The notes beneath the pieces were generated by a model. The model worked only from the letters and a program-made list of their open reading frames with translations, was not told the origin of the DNA and searched no databases. The position numbers and the translations under genes are program-made. DNA of 43,163 bases, taken from positions 1-43,163 of the forward strand of contig JAFDBG010000005.1 in NCBI GenBank assembly GCA_019313385.1. The letters run 5' to 3'. Source of the DNA: Deltaproteobacteria bacterium (GTDB taxonomy: Bacteria; Desulfobacterota; Syntrophia; Syntrophales; UBA2210). Of the stretch, positions 1 through 7,684 are shown in pieces (within the stretch, counting starts at the first letter, position 1; each line of letters starts with the position of its first letter).

Positions 1-405
1 AACAACACTACGGACATGTTCTTAGATTGTATCGGTTTTTTGAAAATTCGCCCAAAAACCGTGTCAAGAACTTTTTTCAAAGAACTGAAAATAAATTGTG
101 CTGAATGGTTACATCTCGTCTTTAGGATGTGGTATCCCTGATCTTCCTGGCCCTATCGGAATCCCAGGACTTTAGAAAGGGTGAATGTGTACCTTTTGAA
201 TTTTATGTAAAGATGACTGCTACTTTTTCCCCCAACCGTCTTTACCCTCTCGCCGTGTGTCCCTGTTGCTTCCTACAAAAAAGTTGACAGTGCCCGGTAA
301 AGGCAATAGGGTAATTTTCGCTCGGGAGTGACAGAGAAATGGGGGTAATCTTCTTCTCGGCTGATCATCGAACGAGGAGCTAAAACATTTGAGGAGGGAA
401 GTTCT
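1..405. other. Upstream non-coding stretch at the left edge
   Basis: No convincing gene is seen in the first 405 bases. The plus frame that is open from base 1 to the stop near 141 gives a short peptide with no recognisable domain. A TTGACA-like element on the minus strand (complement of 62-67) could belong to a promoter firing leftwards out of the window, but its -10 (complement of 39-44) is poor. The right part holds the candidate promoter of the thiolase gene and a strong ribosome binding site, GAGGAGGGAAG, just before 406. Confidence 0.5.
284..312 (+). promoter_or_regulatory. Candidate sigma-70 promoter of the thiolase operon
   Basis: A perfect TTGACA at 284-289 is followed after 17 bases by TAGGGT at 307-312, a weak -10. 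It sits about 95 bases before the thiolase start. The spacing is ideal but the -10 matches only three of six consensus positions, so this is tentative. Confidence 0.35.
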
Positions 406-1593
406 ATGCAACACGATAGTGACGTGGTGATTGTAAGCGCGTGCAGAACACCACTCGGAACGTTTCAGGGCGGCCTGAGTAAAATTCCGGCTACAGAGCT
501 CGGTGCCATCGTCATTAAAGAAGCGATAAAAAGGGCAGACCTTAGACAGGAAAATATTGATGAGGTCATTATGGGCATGGTTCTCCCCTGCGGATACGGG
601 CAGAACCCGGCGAGACAGGCCTCCATCAAGGCGAATATTCCCTTCGAGAGGTGCGCGACCACCGTCAATAAGGTATGTGGTTCCGGTCTTATGGCAGTGA
701 TGCTGGCGGCACAGTATGTCCAGACAGGTTTTGCGGATCTTGTGGTAGCAGGAGGCATGGAAAATATGAGCGCGGCACCGCATTATCTCCCCGATTCGCG
801 TCTCGGGATTCGAATGGGGACGGGCAGTCTTATTGATCATATGGTTCACGACGGACTCTGGGATGTCGTTAATGATTTTCATATGGGTTTCACAAACGAC
901 ATTATTGCAGAAGAATGGAAGGTCGGCAGAGAGGATCAGGATGCATTTGCTTGTGAATCTTACAGGCGCGCAACCGAAGCGGTCGAAAAGGGAACTTTTG
1001 TCGAGGAAATCGTGCCTGTCGCATCTCAGGATCGACGAAAGGGACCCATTATCATCGATACCGATGAAGGCCCCAGGTTTACCAGCATGGAACTCCTTTC
1101 TAAAATGAACCCTGCCTTCCAGAAAGAGGGCTACGCGACCGCCGGGAATTCTGCCATCATCAGCGACGGGGCGTCGGCCCTTGTTGTCACATCCCGCAAA
1201 ACAGCGCAGGAGCGGGGTCTTCCTGTTCTCGCGAAAATTTATGCATACGGAGCAGCCGGGATCAAGCTTGAACATGTCCTCATGGCTCCCATCAATTCTA
1301 TTCCGAAGACACTCAAGAAGGCGGGCCTTCAAATAGCCGATATTGATTTGCATGAAATCAACGAGGCCTTTTCGGGATCAACTGTTGCCATCATGAGAAC
1401 CCTCGGTATCGACCACGAAAAGGTAAACGTCAATGGCGGTGCGGTTGCACTTGGTCATCCGATTGGCGCGTCGGGCGCCCGGGTTCTGACAACACTCATC
1501 CATGAAATGAGGCGGCAAAAGCTTGCACTGGGACAGGCTTCACTCTGTCTGGGCGGTGGCGAAGCGGTCACCATGGTTATCGAAATGGAGTAA
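406..1593 (+). CDS. Acetyl-CoA acetyltransferase (thiolase)
   Basis: This 395-aa protein is a thiolase: it condenses two acetyl-CoA, or cleaves 3-ketoacyl-CoA with CoA, in the cytoplasm. The catalytic residues are all visible: the nucleophile Cys91 in NKVCGSG, His351 in GHPIGASGAR, and Cys381 in SLCLGGGEA, at almost the classic family positions. The NEAF loop is also present, followed by Ser rather than Ala. Length is normal for the family. The start is supported by a strong GAGGAGGGAAG about 7 bases upstream. It is followed after only 4 bases by an XRE-cupin regulator and then an acyl-CoA dehydrogenase, so the three probably form one operon for fatty-acid or butyrate-type acyl-CoA turnover. 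Direction of flux cannot be read from sequence. Confidence 0.93.
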   Translation: MQHDSDVVIVSACRTPLGTFQGGLSKIPATELGAIVIKEAIKRADLRQENIDEVIMGMVLPCGYGQNPARQASIKANIPFERCATTVNKVCGSGLMAVMLAAQYVQTGFADLVVAGGMENMSAAPHYLPDSRLGIRMGTGSLIDHMVHDGLWDVVNDFHMGFTNDIIAEEWKVGREDQDAFACESYRRATEAVEKGTFVEEIVPVASQDRRKGPIIIDTDEGPRFTSMELLSKMNPAFQKEGYATAGNSAIISDGASALVVTSRKTAQERGLPVLAKIYAYGAAGIKLEHVLMAPINSIPKTLKKAGLQIADIDLHEINEAFSGSTVAIMRTLGIDHEKVNVNGGAVALGHPIGASGARVLTTLIHEMRRQKLALGQASLCLGGGEAVTMVIEME

Positions 1594-1597
1594 CATT

Positions 1598-2149
1598 ATG
1601 CCCAAAAAAGAAAAAAATGTGGGATCTTTTGGCCAGAGAATACATACATTGCGGGAAAAACAGGGATTGAGCCTGGAGGAACTGGCACATGAGACAGGAT
1701 ATCCTCCCGATATATTGAAAAAAATAGAAGATGACGATACTGTCCCCCCCGTGTCACTGGTAATACAACTCAGTCATATTTTCAAGATAGATGTTGACCA
1801 GCTTGAGAACGTGAAAGAAAAAAAAGCCTCCCGACGACGGGTCAAGAGTCACAAAAAGAGGGTGGATTCCTACGCGTATACCTCCCTGTCCCGTCCTGGT
1901 TCAGATAAGCGCCTGAGGTCATATCTTGTGACGATTGCCCCTGAAACACAGCATAAGGGCGCTGAGTACCACCACGAAGGTGAAGAGTTTGTCTATGTTT
2001 TAAAGGGCGGCCTTACAATCCAAATTGGGGATAACGTGACAAAACTGGAAGAGGGCGGGTACATTCATTTTAATTCCGCCCTCCATCATACATTGAGCAA
2101 CCCCACAAAAGAGACCACTGAGCTTCTGGTTACAATCTATATTCCATAG
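1598..2149 (+). CDS. XRE-family transcriptional regulator with cupin domain
   Basis: This 183-aa protein has an N-terminal XRE helix-turn-helix (about residues 11-66, LREKQGLSLEELA), a basic linker rich in Lys and Arg (about 73-89), and a C-terminal cupin barrel (about 112-178) with the metal-site pattern EYHHEGEEF. Proteins of this architecture sense a small molecule in the cupin and repress or activate nearby genes. The ATG at 1598 is chosen because the longer open frame runs back into the thiolase coding sequence. It lies between the thiolase and acyl-CoA dehydrogenase genes, so local control of acyl-CoA metabolism is the natural inference; the ligand is unknown. Confidence 0.85.
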   Translation: MPKKEKNVGSFGQRIHTLREKQGLSLEELAHETGYPPDILKKIEDDDTVPPVSLVIQLSHIFKIDVDQLENVKEKKASRRRVKSHKKRVDSYAYTSLSRPGSDKRLRSYLVTIAPETQHKGAEYHHEGEEFVYVLKGGLTIQIGDNVTKLEEGGYIHFNSALHHTLSNPTKETTELLVTIYIP

Positions 2150-2161
2150 GAGGACTACACC

Positions 2162-3310
2162 TTGTTTCAACTGACAAGCGAACAGGAAATGGTCAGATTG
2201 ATGGCTAGGAACTTTGCTAAAAAAGAGCTCGAGCCCTATGCATGTGAACGGGATAAGAATGAAACATTCCCCGTCGATGTAATCAGAAAAATGGGTGAGC
2301 TCGGCCTTATGGGTATGATGATTCCTCCAGAATATGGGGGTTCCGGCGCGGGAACGGTGAGTTATTCACTCGCACTGCAGGAAATTGCTTATGCCTGCGC
2401 TTCTACGGCTGTCACTATGTCCGTGGCGAACCTCTCAACGGAACCGCTCCTTCATTTCGGTAACGAAGCACAGAAACAAAAATACTTGCTACCTCTTGCC
2501 TCCGGTGAAAAACTCGGTGCCTTCGCAATTACGGAACCGGATGCTGGCTCCGATCCAGGCAGCATGACAACCCGTGCCGAGGAAAAGGATGATCACTATC
2601 TTATCAACGGAAGAAAAATCTTTATCACCAATGGCAGCTATGCCGATGTTATTAACCTGATCGCGCGCACCGGCCCTCAAAGGGGCAATCGAGGGCTATC
2701 GGCCTTTCTCATTGAAAAGGGGATTCCTGGCTTTTCCATCGGGAAGAGAGAAGAGAAACTGGGCCTTCGCGCATCAGACACGGTTGAACTTATCTTTGAT
2801 GATTGTATAGTTCCAAAGGAAAATTTACTGGGAAGGAAGGGACAGGGGTTCAAAGTTGCCATGACCGCTCTGGACAGTGGCCGCATCGGAATCGCGTCAC
2901 AATCACTGGGGATCGCGCGGGCATGCCTGGACGAGGCCGTCGACTATTCTCAAAATCGCAGGCAATTCGGCAGGGCGATCAGTGCCTTTCAGGCGATACA
3001 GTGGATGATAGCCGATATGGCCACCCAGATTGAAGCTGCATACTGGCTTGCCCTGTCAGCGGCCAACCGGAAAGACCTGGGGATTCCCTTCACAAGAGAG
3101 GCATCCATGGCAAAGCTCTTTGCCTCTGAGCTGGCGAACAGGGCCGCGTACAAGGCCCTTCAAATTCACGGGGGATATGGCTATATGTCGGACTATAAAA
3201 TAGCACGTCTCTACCGTGACGCGCGAGTTACCACTATTTATGAAGGAAGCTCGGAAGTTCAACGGATTGTCATTGCCAGGGAAACCTTAGGGCGTGGAAG
3301 CAGCCATTGA
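2162..3310 (+). CDS. Acyl-CoA dehydrogenase
   Basis: This 382-aa FAD enzyme introduces the alpha-beta double bond into acyl-CoA and passes electrons to electron-transfer flavoprotein. The sequence shows the two family signatures: ITEPDAGSD in the middle (flavin/substrate loop) and IYEGSSEVQR near the C terminus, whose Glu is at the usual catalytic base position of short/medium-chain members. Length matches short-chain (butyryl-CoA type) dehydrogenases. The start is TTG at 2162, decided by AGGAGG about 6 bases upstream. It shares the operon with thiolase and the XRE-cupin regulator. Substrate chain length is not determined from what I can see. Confidence 0.92.
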   Translation: MFQLTSEQEMVRLMARNFAKKELEPYACERDKNETFPVDVIRKMGELGLMGMMIPPEYGGSGAGTVSYSLALQEIAYACASTAVTMSVANLSTEPLLHFGNEAQKQKYLLPLASGEKLGAFAITEPDAGSDPGSMTTRAEEKDDHYLINGRKIFITNGSYADVINLIARTGPQRGNRGLSAFLIEKGIPGFSIGKREEKLGLRASDTVELIFDDCIVPKENLLGRKGQGFKVAMTALDSGRIGIASQSLGIARACLDEAVDYSQNRRQFGRAISAFQAIQWMIADMATQIEAAYWLALSAANRKDLGIPFTREASMAKLFASELANRAAYKALQIHGGYGYMSDYKIARLYRDARVTTIYEGSSEVQRIVIARETLGRGSSH

Positions 3311-3323
3311 AAGGTGTTGCGCG

Positions 3324-3878
3324 ATGAGCGACCATATCGAAAAAAGAACTAAGAAACAAGACAGGGGCCTTGTAATGGTCCTGACCGGGAACGGAAAGGG
3401 GAAAACTACATCGGCGCTCGGACAGGCCCTCCGGGCCCTTGGCCATGGCTTCAAGGTTTATATGGTCCAGTTTATGAAGGGGAGAAAATATGGCGAGGTG
3501 CTTGCCGCTGAAAAGCATCTTCCCGGTTTGACCGTTGAGCAATTCGGTCTCGACAGCTTTGTCATGAGGGTCAACCCCGCACCTGTGGATATCGAACTGG
3601 CACAGAAAGGGCTGGAGCGCGCACAAGAAATCGTTGTTTCCAATGCGTACGACATGGTGATACTTGATGAAATTAACGTGGCCATTGATTTTAAGCTGAT
3701 ATCGCTGGCCTCCGTATTGGAACTGATTAAGAATAAGCCCATGGAGCTGACCCTGATACTCACCGGAAGGTATGCCCCACCTGAGATTGTCGAGATAGCC
3801 GATATGGTAAGCGAAATAAAAGAGATAAAGCATCACTATGCCTCAGGTATCAAAGACCGGGCAGGTATCGAGTTTTAG
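3324..3878 (+). CDS. cobO: Cob(I)yrinic acid a,c-diamide adenosyltransferase
   Basis: This 184-aa ATP-binding protein transfers adenosyl from ATP to cob(I)alamin or its precursor (CobO/BtuR/CobA type). The P-loop GNGKGKTT is at residues 22-29, followed by the family's MVQFMKG segment and the Walker-B-like VILDEIN. ATG 3324 is preferred over the in-frame GTG at 3294: AAGGTG lies 7 bases before it and the longer form would overlap the dehydrogenase end. It is the last plus-strand gene before a convergent dynamin-like gene only 19 bases away, with no visible terminator between. Adenosylcobalamin would serve mutases of acyl-CoA metabolism; those are not in this window. Confidence 0.9.
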   Translation: MSDHIEKRTKKQDRGLVMVLTGNGKGKTTSALGQALRALGHGFKVYMVQFMKGRKYGEVLAAEKHLPGLTVEQFGLDSFVMRVNPAPVDIELAQKGLERAQEIVVSNAYDMVILDEINVAIDFKLISLASVLELIKNKPMELTLILTGRYAPPEIVEIADMVSEIKEIKHHYASGIKDRAGIEF

Positions 3879-3897
3879 GAACAAAGAGATCAGGGTT

Positions 3898-6129
3898 CTA
3901 CTCCATTCCCGTTTTCAAGCGGGCTATATTATCCAGTATCTTTTGAGATTCTTTTTCCACGGATCTGAGCACTGCCAGAATTTTCCCCTTGTCATTCTGG
4001 TCTCTGTCGATAAACCCCGCCATTTCCGATATATCCATCGTAAAAATACGAAAACGATCAAACAGCTTATCCATCAGATCACTGGAGACCACATCTGTAA
4101 ATATGAAAAGATACTGAAATTTAAGGTTTTCTTTGTAATCGCCCAGATGGAATATCATTGATCGTTCCGTCTCCTGCTTGATCCTCTTTACGCCATCTCT
4201 CAAGGCAAGTATCCCCCCCTCACTTTTGTTTTGAATCTGCCGCCTGAACGATTTTTTTATAATCTTGATAAAATTATAGAATCCCAGGCGCATGACGGCC
4301 TCGGCACGCACCCTGGCAGTGTACCGAAGCGGCGAAACGAGGGGCGGAACATTTAGACGGGCTCTCTTCCTTAGATTTTCCGCATTGATTGCGTGTATTT
4401 CTCCGGGCGTGTACTCTACGGCTGGCATTCCGAGGGTTTTTATCGTCTCCTTATATCTCTGGAGGGTCTCTCGAACCAGCGCGTCATACGAACGGCAGGT
4501 TCCGTCGAGCGATATTACAATCTTCTCCTCTTCCTGTCTGATAAACTGTATCAATACAGGGTTGATCGTTTCCGCCATAAAAATATCAAGGTCGTGTTTA
4601 AAGTCCTGGAACACCATATACAGGGCCGTTGAAAATCCCATTCCTTCAAGATCGCTCTGAATTCTTTCATAATTGGGTTCGTATCTTCTCACAAATTTCT
4701 GTATATCCTTGATCACTGACCCATATCGGGTATCCAGGAACCCGTCCACATCTTTGCCGATCTCATTCTTTGTCTTCCGCGACGCGCCATCCATTGTGTC
4801 TTTTATCACCGGCTTTAGCTGTTGCATTTGTCCGCGGGCATTTTCCATCTTTTTAAAGACATTTCCTGCCTCCTTCGAATCTCTTGCCAGTATGTCGTTA
4901 CTGACCATAGCCCAGTCATTAAGGGAGGCCATCATGCCTGCAAATCTCTCCAGTGGGTTCTGCAGGAGGAGCGTAAATCTGTCCCGTGTAAGCTTTTCAC
5001 GAAACGCAGACTCAAATCTCTCGCTCTCCTGATCTGAAAATCCGGCAAAGTCTCTTTCGTCCCGCCACTGATCCAGCTTTGCCCTGTCTTTGCGGGAGAC
5101 ATCCTTCATCTGCCCGAGAAGATTAAATAATGTGGAGATCGTAAATATTGTCGGATTGGGGTGTATTATCGATATTTCTTCCTCTATTCTCCTGACAAGC
5201 GCTTTAAGCCCCTCTATGGTTTCGTGCTCGTTGAAATCACAGTTTACGACAAAGAATATGTTCTCCATGAGCCCCATTTTTCTGATCATGGAGAGAAACT
5301 TTATATCTGCCTGCCGCACACCCGTTCGGCTGCTCAGGACGTATATGATAAGATGAGTGCGGATAAGATATTCCTGGGTCATTGAAAGATGCAGGGGATT
5401 GGGGGAATCGCTTCCCTGGCAATCCGCTATCTCAATGTTATCATAGAGCTCTTCCCTCGAAGGAATCCGCAATTCAAGGTTTCTCAGATAGATCGCGAGC
5501 GAATCATCGCCCACAAAATCCTTGTGCCTGACAAATTCCGAGCCATCAAAGCTCCTCGCCCCGGCATCAAGAGAAATTATACCCTTTACGCGTTCATACC
5601 CCTTAAGATAAGCCATAAGCAGCATGCTGTTGGGATCAAGGGTCTCCTGTAAAATGATATTCTCCGAGCCGAGCGCGTTTAGGGCCCGCTCCAACCCCTT
5701 CCGATCCCCTTCACGTCTTATGTCGAATCGCCCGTCACCGGAACTCCTGTCAAAAGCGGGGAGAAACACCATTGCCTGTCGCATATCCGCATTTACATCA
5801 TCCCATGTCTTGAAATCGAGAATCGCCTTCAAGGCTGGGCCCCTTCGTGTCTTTGTCACGATAGATGTTACTACGCCGGCCCCTCGTTTGAGATAATCCC
5901 CACCCAAAAAGGCATTTACGAATGTGCTCTTCCCCGATTTTATGGACCCTACCACGGCTATCCGCAGTATACCCTCGTCTACCTGCGCCTCTATGGAACC
6001 GCTCATTTTTTCCCATTCATCGAAAGGGAGACTCGATATGCCGGGAAGCTCCCCCGCTACATCAAAAAGAGTCTTGATCTCTCTGTTTATATGGAAAAGC
6101 TCCTTTTTCATCGAATAAAATGTTTTCAT
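3898..6129 (-). CDS. Bacterial dynamin-like GTPase
   Basis: This 743-aa protein has a dynamin-family GTPase domain at its N terminus: G1 GSIKSGKS at residues 61-68, a candidate G2 Thr near 88, G3 DCQG at 236-239, and a G4-like VNCD at 295-298. The rest is largely charged helix, consistent with the stalk of dynamin-like proteins that remodel or tether membranes. I see no clear hydrophobic transmembrane stretch. AGAGGC lies before the ATG at 6129. Most bacterial dynamin-like genes occur in pairs; here only one is present. It converges on cobO, and an eroded nitroreductase end lies just upstream on the same strand. Specific function is unknown. Confidence 0.8.
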   Translation of the reverse strand: MKTFYSMKKELFHINREIKTLFDVAGELPGISSLPFDEWEKMSGSIEAQVDEGILRIAVVGSIKSGKSTFVNAFLGGDYLKRGAGVVTSIVTKTRRGPALKAILDFKTWDDVNADMRQAMVFLPAFDRSSGDGRFDIRREGDRKGLERALNALGSENIILQETLDPNSMLLMAYLKGYERVKGIISLDAGARSFDGSEFVRHKDFVGDDSLAIYLRNLELRIPSREELYDNIEIADCQGSDSPNPLHLSMTQEYLIRTHLIIYVLSSRTGVRQADIKFLSMIRKMGLMENIFFVVNCDFNEHETIEGLKALVRRIEEEISIIHPNPTIFTISTLFNLLGQMKDVSRKDRAKLDQWRDERDFAGFSDQESERFESAFREKLTRDRFTLLLQNPLERFAGMMASLNDWAMVSNDILARDSKEAGNVFKKMENARGQMQQLKPVIKDTMDGASRKTKNEIGKDVDGFLDTRYGSVIKDIQKFVRRYEPNYERIQSDLEGMGFSTALYMVFQDFKHDLDIFMAETINPVLIQFIRQEEEKIVISLDGTCRSYDALVRETLQRYKETIKTLGMPAVEYTPGEIHAINAENLRKRARLNVPPLVSPLRYTARVRAEAVMRLGFYNFIKIIKKSFRRQIQNKSEGGILALRDGVKRIKQETERSMIFHLGDYKENLKFQYLFIFTDVVSSDLMDKLFDRFRIFTMDISEMAGFIDRDQNDKGKILAVLRSVEKESQKILDNIARLKTGME

Positions 6130-6138
6130 TAAAAGCCT

Positions 6139-6297
6139 CTATCCAATAATAATATCCTCAAGCGCACGCTTCGGCACATGATGAACGCTATCACTATCTC
6201 TCCAGTAGGTTGTATCACCAGAAGGGGGAACCTCCGCTATTACTACTTCCTCCTTAGGCCTGCCGAGGGCCACGACAAGAGCTATGATGTTTCCCTG
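6139..6297 (-). pseudogene. Remnant of a nitroreductase-family protein C terminus
   Basis: On the minus strand the codons from 6297 down to the stop at 6139-6141 spell about 52 residues. They end in YWRDSDSVHHVPKRALEDII, which looks like the conserved tail of nitroreductase-family flavoproteins. A stop codon at 6298-6300 precedes it in frame and no start codon lies between, so it cannot be a whole gene. No N-terminal part was recognised further upstream. It ends 10 bases before the dynamin-like gene on the same strand and was probably once its upstream neighbour. The family assignment is from memory of the tail motif and is moderate. Confidence 0.5.
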
Positions 6298-6300
6298 CTA

Positions 6301-6569
6301 TCATCCAGGCGATTGTTTAGAAAGCGTTTAGAATACTAAAACATAAACCATTTAATCTCAAGAGGGTTTATTGGGAGGAGTTCGTCTCATTATTCTTGTA
6401 GTTCCCGCGAATTTTACCTTGAGCATTTTCCTTCTCCGATCGGAGAAGGAAACCTCAGTAAAAATAGACTTGTTCTCTTTTTGCCCTTAAATATCATTTG
6501 ACTAACTATCGTTATCGTGGCAGTCTGAACTCCTCATAGGAGTATCAAACATAGAGGGGAAAACATACA
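6301..6569. other. Intergenic region without a gene
   Basis: This divergent spacer separates the nitroreductase remnant (minus) from plsC (plus). No coding sequence was recognised. It contains the perfect palindrome at 6427-6452 and, next to plsC, the ribosome binding site GAGGGG. The promoter of plsC should lie here, but no strong -35/-10 pair was identified. Confidence 0.5.
6427..6452. repeat. Perfect 26-bp palindrome
   Basis: The 13-base half TTTCCTTCTCCGA is followed immediately by its exact reverse complement, centred on GATC at 6438-6441. There is no loop and no T-run directly after it, so it is not a standard terminator. It may be an operator for a dimeric regulator, a cruciform site or the relic of a small mobile element. 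It is about 118 bases upstream of plsC. Confidence 0.6.
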
Positions 6570-7313
6570 ATGAGTACCCTGTTGCGCATATTTAAGATCC
6601 TCTGGATAGGTCTCTGGGCTGGACTTGCCACGATTGTAATATTTATACCGATTGTGGTGACCTCCTTTCTCAGTCCTACCGGAAATCTCCCCTTTACTGT
6701 TTCAAAGGTGTGGGCATGGATGATGCTGAAGGTAACACGGGTACGCCTTAAGAGCAGAGGCAACGATAATATCCGGCAAGGTCAGTCATATATAATAATA
6801 TCGAATCACCAGTCGCTCTTTGACATCCTCGCCCTCGTAGTAAAACTTGGCATCCAGTTTCGCTGGATCATCAAAAAGGAACTCCGCAAGGTGCCTCTCT
6901 TCGGATTTGCACTTTACAAATCGAGGAACATATTTATAGATCGTTCCGACAGGAAGCGGGCGGTAAAAAGTATCAATGAAGGAATAAAACGCCTTTCCAT
7001 GGGCGCCAGTGTCATGTTTTTTGCCGAAGGCACGAGGTCACCTGATGGAAAGATCCATAAATTTAAAAAGGGAGGCTTCGCGACGGCTGTGGAAAGCGGT
7101 CTTCCTATTCTTCCGGTAACAGTAAATGGCAGCAGAAAGATTCTTCCGAAAAAAGCCCTCGCGTTCAACCCGGGGGTTATAGAGTTGGTCATAGGAAAAC
7201 CCATTGTCACGGAACACTATACTCACGACAACTTGAAAGATCTCATGGACAAAACCAGAAACATTATCGTTGCCAATTTTAATCCCGATTATCCCGAAAA
7301 AGTAACGTCATGA
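6570..7313 (+). CDS. plsC: 1-acyl-sn-glycerol-3-phosphate acyltransferase
   Basis: This 247-aa membrane-associated enzyme acylates lysophosphatidic acid to phosphatidic acid in phospholipid synthesis. The acyltransferase HX4D motif is NHQSLFD (residues 79-85) and the substrate-binding block is FAEGTRSPDG (151-160). An N-terminal hydrophobic segment (about 10-35) fits membrane attachment. The ATG at 6570 has GAGGGG about 11 bases upstream. Its stop overlaps the start of the next gene by ATGA, so the two are translationally coupled. It begins a plus-strand run that includes a small membrane protein and a malic enzyme. Confidence 0.92.
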   Translation: MSTLLRIFKILWIGLWAGLATIVIFIPIVVTSFLSPTGNLPFTVSKVWAWMMLKVTRVRLKSRGNDNIRQGQSYIIISNHQSLFDILALVVKLGIQFRWIIKKELRKVPLFGFALYKSRNIFIDRSDRKRAVKSINEGIKRLSMGASVMFFAEGTRSPDGKIHKFKKGGFATAVESGLPILPVTVNGSRKILPKKALAFNPGVIELVIGKPIVTEHYTHDNLKDLMDKTRNIIVANFNPDYPEKVTS

Positions 7314-7678
7314 AGATATCAGTAAAAGCCGCCCTTCTGTCAGGGCTTGCATTCCCAGGAGCAGGACAGATTTACCTGAAACGATTCCGGAGGGGCGTCA
7401 CTATAACGATTCTTGCATCTTCAGGGATTGGGGTCATTGTCTGGATGGCCACTGTCAGAGCGCTCTCTGTTCTCAAGAGGATGCAGAATCAGCTGGATCA
7501 GGTCGATATGGCCACCATATCGAATGTAGCGCTGGCCGCCTCCGCGAATCATACATCAATATATTACAAACCCATTTTACTGCTTATAGTTTGCTGCTGG
7601 CTCTTTTCTGTAATAGACGCTTACAGGATAGGTAAAACGAGGGAATCTTTAGAAAAAACTCAGGGGATTGTAAGGTAG
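7310..7678 (+). CDS. Small membrane protein of unknown function
   Basis: This 122-aa protein has two hydrophobic segments, at about residues 6-50 (interrupted by KRFRRG) and about 82-100. The N-terminal pattern FPGAGQIYLKRFRRG resembles the glycine-rich turn found in TM2/DUF5683-like small membrane proteins, but I cannot name the family with confidence. It overlaps plsC by 4 bases (ATGA) and is followed 6 bases later by the malic enzyme, so it is co-transcribed with both. A role in the membrane near phospholipid synthesis is only a guess from context. Confidence 0.72.
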   Translation: MKISVKAALLSGLAFPGAGQIYLKRFRRGVTITILASSGIGVIVWMATVRALSVLKRMQNQLDQVDMATISNVALAASANHTSIYYKPILLLIVCCWLFSVIDAYRIGKTRESLEKTQGIVR

Positions 7679-7684
7679 CGATCA

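Noticed and set aside
220-1353. A 377-codon open frame on the minus strand
   Set aside because: It lies opposite the thiolase gene, has no recognisable domain and no family-like composition; the plus frame carries all thiolase catalytic motifs.
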